This document shows positions 16,453 through 23,405 of a stretch of 64,000 bases of DNA, one piece after another. The position numbers and the translations under genes are program-made. The notes under the pieces are model-generated. The model was given only the letters and a program-made list of their open reading frames with translations, was not told the origin of the DNA and ran no database searches. Numbering within the stretch: the stretch's first letter is position 1; each line of letters begins with the position of its first letter. Source of the DNA: Allocatelliglobosispora scoriae (GTDB taxonomy: Bacteria > Actinomycetota > Actinomycetes > Mycobacteriales > Micromonosporaceae); contig NZ_JACHMN010000001.1 of NCBI RefSeq assembly GCF_014204945.1, positions 930,001 to 994,000 on the forward strand, read 5' to 3'.

Positions 16453-18252
16453 TTAGGCGGGCTCTGATCGCAGGATCTCGCTGACCGGGCGGCGAGCGGC
16501 GAGTCGAGCAGGCAGGGCGGTGAGTGCGCTCACCGCCAACAGGGTTCCCACCAGCACGGCGATGAGCTGCCACAGCGGCGGCACCACGAGTTCGGGCACC
16601 TGTGTCGCGGCCCGGTAGAGCAGGACACCCACTGGCAGGCCGGCGGCAGCGCCGACGAACGCGGGCAGAAGCTGCGCCACCGACAGTCCCGAGCTGATGT
16701 GAGCGGGTGTCGCCCCGAAAGCCCGCGCCAGCGCCGAGGAGTGCCTGGCGTCGCTGACCGTCGCCCACGCCATGAAGACGGTGTTCACCGTCGCGAGCAC
16801 CACCAGCATCACCGTGATGGTCGTCGTGACCTGGGTGAGACGTACCGTACGCAGGTTGCCGAGCCCGGCGGAGCCGAGGCCGTTGACGTGCCAGCTCACC
16901 AGGATGGTAACCAGTCCGGTGACGGTGACAGCGGTGCTGAGTGTGTTCAGCAGCGCTCGGCGTGGCCGTCGAGCCAGGATCCGCAGCCCGAGCAGGAGTG
17001 GGACGGGCAACTGAGCGGAGAGCGCGTTCAGCCATGCCCGCCGCCGAGGCAGGCGGGCGGGGTCGGCGAGCGCAGCGACGGTGCTGCGGCGGACCGCGCG
17101 CAGGGCGGGTCCGATCGTGGCGGCGAGCGCCACGGCGAACGCGACCCCTGCGACGATCGTGATGGTCGAGATCGTGACCGCCGGTGCTCCCGGCGCCCCC
17201 ACCAGTCCGGCGCCGGTGCTGGTGAACAGGGGTGTCAGCAGCCAGCCCAGGCCGAGCCCGGCGGCCGCCGCGATCAGGGCCAGCACCAGGTGCTCAGCGA
17301 GCAGCGCCGCGGCGATCAGCTCCGGGGTGGCGCCGATCGCCTTGAGCAGTCCGACCCTGCGGGTCTGCTCCGTCATCCGGCGACCGGCGAGCACCGTCAT
17401 CCCTGCGATGGCGAGCAGAGCGAGCAGGACACCGCCGACCTGCAGTGCGGCCTGAGCGATCTGCACCACACCGTTGTCCTCGCCGCGGACGTCCTGCCAG
17501 GTGAACAGCGGCACCGTCAGACCTTGCCGCCGGGCATCGACGAACGCTTCGGCAGCGTCCGGATCGGCCAGTCTCAGGTTGACCAGGTAGGTCACCGGGG
17601 TCGTCGGAGTGGTCAGAGCGCTGAGGTCGGCCGCTGTCAGCCAGACCAGTCCGATGTCGGCTGCCCGTCCGGGCACGAATGACGGCGACATGCAGGCGAG
17701 GTGGCAGAGGTTGCTCGGGTATGCGGGCAGTGCGGCCGTGACGGCGGTGCCGGCGATCCGGAACGGCCGGCCGCCGACGGTCACCTCGTCGCCGACGTGG
17801 GCGCCGAGAGTGTCGGCGAAGCCGCGGTCGAGCACGACCTCGCCGTCGTGCACCCAGCCGCCCTGTGTCAGTTTCGGCTGGTCGATCGAGGCCGGCGCCT
17901 CCTCTCGCCCGATGGCCTCGACTTCGAGGGTGTGGCCATTGGCGGTGATGTCGGTGTAGACGAGCGGGAACGGTCCGCTGTGGTCCACGACGCCGGGAGC
18001 GTGGACCAGGTCATCGACGGTGGCGGGTTCGAGCGTCGAACCGTCAAGCGGCATGATGTTCGCCACCACGTCCGGCCCGGAGGTCACGACGCGGGTCTGC
18101 TGGTAGGGGTTGTCGGTCACGCCGGTCAGGGCGAGCCCGATGGTCAAGGTAGTGGTGGCGACGGCAATCACCAGCAGGGCCATGATGGCCTCGATGGGTC
18201 TGCGGCGCAGGTCCCGCCGGGCGAGTCGGACGATGAGGAGCAGGCGTCCCAT
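16453..18252 (-). CDS. FtsX-type ABC transporter permease
   Basis: This 599-residue permease of the MacB/FtsX class starts with a basic segment and a first helix (EAIMALLVIAVATTTLTIGLAL), followed by a large extracytoplasmic domain. A cluster of helices begins near residue 265 (VGGVLLALLAIAGMTVLAG, then the TRRVGLLKAIGATPE coupling loop). A second FtsX core follows, and the protein ends RPVSEILRSEPA. Such permeases act mechanically on periplasmic or envelope substrates, or export peptides or drugs, rather than using a classical pore. The gene starts 3 bp after the ATPase stop. It is the last gene of a PadR-ATPase-permease operon. Confidence 0.88.
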   Translation of the reverse strand: MGRLLLIVRLARRDLRRRPIEAIMALLVIAVATTTLTIGLALTGVTDNPYQQTRVVTSGPDVVANIMPLDGSTLEPATVDDLVHAPGVVDHSGPFPLVYTDITANGHTLEVEAIGREEAPASIDQPKLTQGGWVHDGEVVLDRGFADTLGAHVGDEVTVGGRPFRIAGTAVTAALPAYPSNLCHLACMSPSFVPGRAADIGLVWLTAADLSALTTPTTPVTYLVNLRLADPDAAEAFVDARRQGLTVPLFTWQDVRGEDNGVVQIAQAALQVGGVLLALLAIAGMTVLAGRRMTEQTRRVGLLKAIGATPELIAAALLAEHLVLALIAAAAGLGLGWLLTPLFTSTGAGLVGAPGAPAVTISTITIVAGVAFAVALAATIGPALRAVRRSTVAALADPARLPRRRAWLNALSAQLPVPLLLGLRILARRPRRALLNTLSTAVTVTGLVTILVSWHVNGLGSAGLGNLRTVRLTQVTTTITVMLVVLATVNTVFMAWATVSDARHSSALARAFGATPAHISSGLSVAQLLPAFVGAAAGLPVGVLLYRAATQVPELVVPPLWQLIAVLVGTLLAVSALTALPARLAARRPVSEILRSEPA

Positions 18253-18255
18253 TGG

Positions 18256-18993
18256 TCAGAGCTCCATTCCGACGAGCGTGCCGAGGTCGCCCTTGGTGCC
18301 GCCGGACAGGATGGTCTGGTCGACGAACGCGCCGTCGCGCATCGTGATGAGACGGTCGGCGGTCGCCGCGATCCGAGCATCGTGGGTGACGATCACAAGG
18401 GTCTGGCCAGCCTGATGGAGCTGGTCGAACAAGCGCAGCACCTCCAATGTCGCGGTGCTGTCGAGGTTGCCGGTGGGCTCGTCGGCGAGCACGACGCGCG
18501 GTTCGTTGCTCAGCGCGCGTGCGATCGCGACCCGTTGGCGCTGGCCGCCGGAGAGGGCGGACGGCAGGAAGCCTGCACGGTCGGCGAGTCCCACCCTGTC
18601 CAGCAGGTCGAGGGCGAGGGTCCGGGCCGCCCGGGGAGACCGCCCGGCGAGCAGAGCGGGGACTTCGACGTTCTCGACCGCGCTGAGCTCGTCCATGAGG
18701 TGGAACGACTGGAAGACGAACCCGACGGCGTCGCTGCGCAGCCGGGCCAGGGCTCGCTCGCCCATACGGTCGAGGCGCTGCACGCCGAGGTGGATCTCAC
18801 CGTCGGTGGCGCGCTCCAGCCCGCCGAGCAGGTGCAGCAGGGTCGACTTCCCGCAGCCGCTGGGTCCCATCACCGCCACCGTCTCTCCCGGTGCGACGTC
18901 CAGGTCGACGTCGTCGACAGCTCGGACGAGCGCTGTGGCGGTGCCGAATTCCTTGCGCAGCCCGCGGGTGCGCAGGATTGACGTATCGGTCAT
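18256..18993 (-). CDS. ABC transporter ATPase (MacB/LolD type)
   Basis: This 245-residue ATPase has Walker A GPSGCGKST, a Q-loop (VFQSFHLMDELSAVENV), the signature LSGGQRQRVAIARAL, Walker B RVVLADEPTGNLD and H-loop VIVTHD. It belongs to the family that powers FtsX-type permeases, and its partner is the permease directly downstream. Its ATG overlaps the PadR stop codon by 4 bases, indicating translational coupling. Regulation is probably by the PadR protein through the operator at 19528-19553. Confidence 0.93.
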   Translation of the reverse strand: MTDTSILRTRGLRKEFGTATALVRAVDDVDLDVAPGETVAVMGPSGCGKSTLLHLLGGLERATDGEIHLGVQRLDRMGERALARLRSDAVGFVFQSFHLMDELSAVENVEVPALLAGRSPRAARTLALDLLDRVGLADRAGFLPSALSGGQRQRVAIARALSNEPRVVLADEPTGNLDSTATLEVLRLFDQLHQAGQTLVIVTHDARIAATADRLITMRDGAFVDQTILSGGTKGDLGTLVGMEL

Positions 18994-19511
18994 GAATCCC
19001 TCCGTGTGGTCCAGGTCCGTTCACACGCCTCCAGCCAAGTGAGGTCCGCCTGCAACCGCAGCACGAGCCCTTCCACGAGCAGGGTGGCGTAGGAGCCGTC
19101 AGGTTCGTCGAGCGCGGCTCGCTGGGCGTCTCGCAGGCGGCGCAGCAGTTCCCGTCGCTGGACGTCGACCAGCGCGATCGGGTCCGCCAACCGGGCCGCC
19201 GCGACGGCCACGAGCTTGAGGTGGAAGTCGGCCGGCGCGAGCCGGGGCCAGCTCACTTCGGCGATCCACGCGGCGACCCGCTGGTGCCCTTCCGCGGTCA
19301 GCGCGTAGACCTTGCGGTCGGGCCGGTCGGCGAGTCCGTCGGACTGCACCCAGTCGACCAGCCCCGCCTTCTCCAATCTGGTCAGTGTGACGTAGATCTG
19401 CCCGGCGTTCATCGCGTCGCCGAGCGTGCCGAGCGCCTCCCGCAGCCGCGCCTTGAGCTCGTAGCCGTGTGACGGTTCCTTCGCCAGCAGTGCCAGCACC
19501 ACATCCTGCAT
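18990..19511 (-). CDS. PadR-family transcriptional repressor
   Basis: This 173-residue regulator has a winged-helix N-terminal domain (VVLALLAKEPSHGYELKARLRE, then the GQIYVTLTRLEKAGLV recognition region) and an acidic/Arg-rich C-terminal helical dimerisation domain of the Vir_act_alpha_C type. The start is the ATG at 19511 behind GGGGAGG. It heads an operon with an ABC ATPase and an FtsX permease, the usual setting for a drug- or peptide-responsive repressor that controls its own exporter. A symmetrical operator array lies 17-42 bp upstream of its start codon. Confidence 0.92.
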   Translation of the reverse strand: MQDVVLALLAKEPSHGYELKARLREALGTLGDAMNAGQIYVTLTRLEKAGLVDWVQSDGLADRPDRKVYALTAEGHQRVAAWIAEVSWPRLAPADFHLKLVAVAAARLADPIALVDVQRRELLRRLRDAQRAALDEPDGSYATLLVEGLVLRLQADLTWLEACERTWTTRRDS

Positions 19512-19527
19512 TTGGCCTCCCCTAACG

Positions 19528-19553
19528 GTTATCCAATTAGATAACAGTTATCT
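19528..19553 (-). promoter_or_regulatory. PadR operator array (three half-sites)
   Basis: Two overlapping palindromes share their middle arm. GTTATC-N6-GATAAC spans 19528-19545 and AGATAAC-A-GTTATCT spans 19539-19553. Together they give three evenly arranged GATAAC/GTTATC half-sites immediately upstream of the padR start. This is an AT-rich island in GC-rich DNA and probably overlaps the promoter, so bound PadR would repress the operon. Assignment to PadR is by position. Confidence 0.72.
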
Positions 19554-19782
19554 AAGGCGACTGTCAACGCTGCGGCCGGCCCTTAGGGCGGATATCCGGG
19601 TCAACCCTGACGCCCTGACCGGGGGCACGTCCTTCACCGCGCCCCGCCACGGTCGACATGGCCTGGTGCCTCACCAACCACAACGGGTATGAGATGCCGG
19701 GGCTCAACCGCCCCGGGGACGGCCGCCGTCGAGCCAGCCAGCCTCCGCCAGATAAAGTAACAATTAGGACATAATTCTCTGG

Positions 19783-21018
19783 GTGACAGAGACGATCAGA
19801 CCACCCCGCCCAGCCAATGATGGGGCCTGCGCCGATGCGCGGCGGGTCGTCCTCGCTCGCGGGCTGCGCACCGTCGGCTACGGCGCCACCAGCGTCCTGC
19901 TCGCGGGAATGCTGCTCGAAGACGGCTGCGCGCCTGCCCAGATCGGCCTGCTCATCGCGGTGGCAGCCGCCGGGTCCGTCGTCGCCAGCATGCTGATGGG
20001 CGCCTTCGCCGACCGGTTCGGCCGCCGCAGGGCCCTGCTGGCGAGCGCCGCACTCATGGCGACCGCAGGCGCGATGTTCGCCGCCTGCGAGTCCTATCCC
20101 CTGCTCCTGCTCGCCGCCTTCGTCGGCACGGTCTCGCCGTCCACCAACGACAACACGCCGTTCAGCGGGGTCGAGCAGGCCATCCTCGCCCAGACGACAC
20201 CGGACCCGCAGCACACGCGGGTCTTCACGGCGTACAACTTCATCGCCCTGCTCGCGGGCGCACTCGGAGGACTGATCGCGGCCGCGCTGGGCCGGCAAGG
20301 TTTCGTCTCCGCCGGCGACCTGGCCTTCTGCCTCTACACGGTGCTCGCGGCCGGCACGTTCGCGGTCTGCTGGCGGCTCTCCCCCGACATCGAGCCGCCA
20401 CCCGCGGCACCCCTGGAGGTCAGGGTCGCAAACCCGCTGCCGGCACGCGTGCGCTGGCTCGCCGGGCTCTTCGCCGTCGACGCCTTCGCCGGTGGCCTCG
20501 CCGTCCAGACGATGCTCGCCTGGTGGCTGCACCACCGATTCGACGCCACCCCCACCCAACTCGGCCTGCTCTTCTTCGGCACCAACCTGCTCTCGGCGAT
20601 GTCGCTGCTGGCGGCACCGGCCCTCGCCGCACGCCACGGCCTGCTCCAGACGATGCTCGTTCCGCACGCGACCGCCAACGTGCTGCTGCTCTGCCTGCCG
20701 CTGGCATCGGGCTTCGGCCTGGCGGCGACGCTGCTGCTCGCCCGACACGCCCTATCCAAGATCGACGTCCCGGCACGGCAGGCTTTCGTGGCGGCGATCG
20801 TGGCGCCGGTCCAGCGCACCGCCGCGGCGAGCCTCACCAGCGTCGCCCGCAGCGTCGCGGCGTGCGCCAGTCCCGTCGCCTGTACCGCGCTGCTGTCCAG
20901 CCCGGTCCTCGCCGCCGGTGCACCGCTGGTGATCGCCGGGGTCCTGTCGATGAGCTATGACGCCGGCCTGTGGGCGGCGTTCCGGCAGCCGGCTACCGAT
21001 CCGTCGGCCGGGCAGTAG
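19783..21018 (+). CDS. MFS transporter
   Basis: This 411-residue major-facilitator protein has about 12 hydrophobic helices and the loop signature GAFADRFGRRRAL after the second helix. A distinctive VGTVSPSTNDNTPFSGVEQAIL segment and a central loop between the two six-helix halves are also visible. It probably exports drugs or metabolites, but no substrate can be assigned. The start is GTG 19783. A short palindrome AATTA-ggaca-TAATT (19762-19776) lies just in front of the start and a CATAAT box is 7 bp upstream, so the message may be leaderless. It diverges from the PadR operon. Confidence 0.82.
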   Translation: MTETIRPPRPANDGACADARRVVLARGLRTVGYGATSVLLAGMLLEDGCAPAQIGLLIAVAAAGSVVASMLMGAFADRFGRRRALLASAALMATAGAMFAACESYPLLLLAAFVGTVSPSTNDNTPFSGVEQAILAQTTPDPQHTRVFTAYNFIALLAGALGGLIAAALGRQGFVSAGDLAFCLYTVLAAGTFAVCWRLSPDIEPPPAAPLEVRVANPLPARVRWLAGLFAVDAFAGGLAVQTMLAWWLHHRFDATPTQLGLLFFGTNLLSAMSLLAAPALAARHGLLQTMLVPHATANVLLLCLPLASGFGLAATLLLARHALSKIDVPARQAFVAAIVAPVQRTAAASLTSVARSVAACASPVACTALLSSPVLAAGAPLVIAGVLSMSYDAGLWAAFRQPATDPSAGQ

Positions 21019-21182
21019 CGGACGGGCCACGGAATACTCGACGGACCGAAGGAGCGGGCGCTCAGGACGACGACGACGTGCACGACAAGACGGCCTCGAT
21101 GAGGCGCGGCAGCGCCCGCTCACGGAGACCGAAGGCTCCTCAGGAATGCAGGGCACCGCCCGGCCCGGGTTCCGCGGTGGTG

Positions 21183-21842
21183 TTATGCGGGTGTCCTCGC
21201 GGTGCTCGCCGACCGGCCGCGGCGCGAGCGAGCGAACTCCACCACGACCGGGACCAGCGAGAGCACGACGATGCCGATCAAGATCAGCTCGATGTGGTCG
21301 GCGACGAACGGCAGTTGGCCGAGGAAGTAGCCCGCGATCGTCACACCGGCTCCCCACAGCGCGCCGCCGATGACGTTGAAAAGCAGGAACGTTCGGTACG
21401 GCATCGCACCGGCGCCCGCCACGATCGGGGTGAACGTCCGCACGATGGGCACGAACCGGGCCAGCACCAGCGACCGGGCGCCATGACGGATGAAGAAGTC
21501 CTGCGCCCTGGCCAGGTACTCCTGCTTGAACAGCCGGGCGTCGGGACGGCGGAACAGCGCCGGGCCGACCCGGCGGCCGAACAGGTAGCCGACCTGGTCG
21601 CCGAGGACCGCAGCCACGACGACGAGGAGGCAGACCAGCCACAGCGGCTGGTCGAGGTAGGTGCCCTCCGCCACCAGCAGTCCCGTCGTGAACAGCAGTG
21701 AATCGCCGGGCAGGAAGAAGCCGAAGAAAAGACCCGATTCGGCGAAGACGACGGCCAGAATGCCGATCAGGCCGAAGGCCGAGATGAGCTGGTGCGGATC
21801 GAGAAGGCCCGGTCCGAGCGCGGCGCCGGCCAAGACAGTCAT
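21183..21842 (-). CDS. DedA-family membrane protein
   Basis: This 219-residue membrane protein has the DedA/SNARE-associated motifs ESGLFFGFFLPGDSLLF, GDQVGYLFGRRVG, FFIRHGARSLVLARFVPIVRTFTPIVAG and a GGALW helix. DedA proteins are scramblase/flippase-like; several recycle undecaprenyl phosphate or phospholipids across the cytoplasmic membrane. The gene lies 45 bp downstream of a PAP2 phosphatase on the same strand. Together they could dephosphorylate undecaprenyl diphosphate and return the carrier to the inner leaflet. That joint role is inferred. Confidence 0.92.
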   Translation of the reverse strand: MTVLAGAALGPGLLDPHQLISAFGLIGILAVVFAESGLFFGFFLPGDSLLFTTGLLVAEGTYLDQPLWLVCLLVVVAAVLGDQVGYLFGRRVGPALFRRPDARLFKQEYLARAQDFFIRHGARSLVLARFVPIVRTFTPIVAGAGAMPYRTFLLFNVIGGALWGAGVTIAGYFLGQLPFVADHIELILIGIVVLSLVPVVVEFARSRRGRSASTARTPA

Positions 21843-21887
21843 GATGGGTTCCTTCTGAGGAGGGCCCGCCGGTCGCCCGGCGGATGG

Positions 21888-22451
21888 TCACTGGTGCGCG
21901 TCGGCGGTCGGGTACGGCGCGTCGGCCGAGCGGCTGCGCAATACCCGTTCTCCGAACCAGACGGCGGCCGTCGCGGCGATGGCGATGACGAGCGCCGCGA
22001 GGATGTCGCCCGGGTAGTGCACGCCGGCCACCACCCGGCTCAGGCCGATCACGAGCGCCATCACCGCCAGCACATAGCCCCAGGTGCGGTGAAGGAAGAC
22101 CCCGATCGCGGCGGCCAGGGCAAACGCGGCGGTGGCGTGGTCGCTGGGCATCGAGATCCCGTTGCCGTGTGCGATGAGCTGCACCACGTGGTGGGTCTGA
22201 AAGGGGCGCAGCTCGTGCGAGAGCTGCGACACCACCGTCGCGGCCGCGAACGCCGCCGCCAACGACGCTCCGACGAGCAGCAGCGCCCGGATCTGCCCCG
22301 CGAGCAGAGCGGAAACGCCGATCACGGCGGCGGCTGCGAAGACGAGATAGATCAACCAGGTCGCGGAGAACTGCGCGACGCGGTCCAGGACCACGTTGTG
22401 CCCGGCCCAACCGTTGATCACCTCGAAGAGGTCGTAGTTCACCCTGCTCAC
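21888..22451 (-). CDS. PAP2/BcrC-like undecaprenyl-diphosphatase
   Basis: This 187-residue membrane phosphatase has the PAP2 motifs LRPFQTHH, MPSDHATAAFALAA (PSDH variant of PSGH) and SRVVAGVHYPGDI, including the catalytic histidine. Its short length and opening NGWAGHNVVLDRVAQF resemble BcrC-like enzymes that regenerate undecaprenyl phosphate for cell-wall synthesis and confer some bacitracin tolerance. It is the first gene of a two-gene unit with dedA. The start is GTG 22451; an alternative GTG lies 9 bases inside. Confidence 0.88.
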   Translation of the reverse strand: MSRVNYDLFEVINGWAGHNVVLDRVAQFSATWLIYLVFAAAAVIGVSALLAGQIRALLLVGASLAAAFAAATVVSQLSHELRPFQTHHVVQLIAHGNGISMPSDHATAAFALAAAIGVFLHRTWGYVLAVMALVIGLSRVVAGVHYPGDILAALVIAIAATAAVWFGERVLRSRSADAPYPTADAHQ

Positions 22452-22570
22452 CTGCTCTCTTGCCGTCAGAGCCCACCGTAGGAACCGGCACCTGAGAATG
22501 CGATGAGAAGCCCGCGCGAGGGCGGGGTACCGTCTGCGGCGGTACGCGGTCTGCGGCGAGGAGGCGACGG

Positions 22571-23323
22571 ATGGGTTCCGGCTCGATCGTCATCGGTCCG
22601 GCCTACTGGGCGGTGCTCGCGGTGCTGACTGCAGCCGCCGCGGGCCTGGCGGCCGCGGCGGGGCTGCGCCTGTCCCGGCCGATCCTCACCGCCGCCGGGC
22701 GGGCCATCGGGCAGCTCGCAGCGGTCTCGGCCGCCATCGCCTGGGTGCTGACCGCCTGGGGACCCACCGTCGCCTTCATCGTGCTGATGGTGGCCGTCGC
22801 AGCGGTGACGAGCGCCCGGCGGATCAGCCGGCACCGCAGCGCGCTCTGGGCGATCGCGGCCATCGTCTGCGCAGTCGCCCCGGTCCTGCTGCTCGTCATC
22901 GGCGCGGGCACCGTGCCCGCGCGGCCGATCGCGGTGCTGCCGGTCGCCGGGATCCTCATCGGCGGCGCGATGACCGCGACCTACCTGGCCGGACGGCGGA
23001 TGATGGACGACCTCACCGCTCGGCGCGGAGAATACGAGGCCCTGTTGGCCCTCGGCTTCACCGAACCCGCAGCCGTCCGCGAGCTGTGCCGCCCGTCGCT
23101 TCCCCAGGCCCTGCACCCGGCGCTCGACCAGACCCGCACGGTCGGCCTGGTCACCCTCCCCGGCGCGTTCATCGGGGTGCTGCTCGGCGGCGGCGGCCCG
23201 ATCCAGGCTGGCGCCACCCAGCTGTTGGTACTGATCGGGCTGCTCGCCTCGGAAACGATCGCGATCATCATCGTCAGCGAACTCATCGCCCACGACCTCA
23301 TCCGTCGCCCGCACGCGTACTGA
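22571..23323 (+). CDS. FetB/YbbM-like ABC permease
   Basis: This 250-residue protein of the UPF0014 family has seven hydrophobic segments, the RAIGQLAAVSAAIAWVL helix, ARRISRHR, and the characteristic EYEALLALGFTEPAAVRELCRPSLPQALHPALDQTRTVGLVTLPGAFIGVLLGGGGP core. E. coli FetB works with the ATPase FetA in metal (iron) homeostasis. Here no FetA-type ATPase is adjacent, so the protein either uses an ATPase encoded elsewhere or works alone. A good GAGGAGG site precedes ATG 22571. Confidence 0.85.
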   Translation: MGSGSIVIGPAYWAVLAVLTAAAAGLAAAAGLRLSRPILTAAGRAIGQLAAVSAAIAWVLTAWGPTVAFIVLMVAVAAVTSARRISRHRSALWAIAAIVCAVAPVLLLVIGAGTVPARPIAVLPVAGILIGGAMTATYLAGRRMMDDLTARRGEYEALLALGFTEPAAVRELCRPSLPQALHPALDQTRTVGLVTLPGAFIGVLLGGGGPIQAGATQLLVLIGLLASETIAIIIVSELIAHDLIRRPHAY

Positions 23324-23382
23324 GCACCCGGCCATGTCTCCACGTCGGTGGATGTCCCAGCCACCACCGCAGGACCCTGGAC

Positions 23383-23405
23383 CTGACCACTGGGCGGGTG
23401 GTCAG
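23383..23405. terminator. Weak stem-loop between convergent genes
   Basis: An 8-bp perfect stem, CTGACCAC (23383-23390) and GTGGTCAG (23398-23405), with a 7-base loop lies between the FetB-like gene and the end of the large permease gene. It overlaps the permease stop codon. It is a plausible but short bidirectional terminator. Confidence 0.4.

Noticed and set aside
19564-20748. Long minus-strand open frame of about 394 codons opposite the MFS gene
   Set aside because: Its composition is Gly/Arg/Glu/Gln-rich with no domain, and it is the antisense image of a clear MFS coding region, a usual artefact of high-GC DNA.
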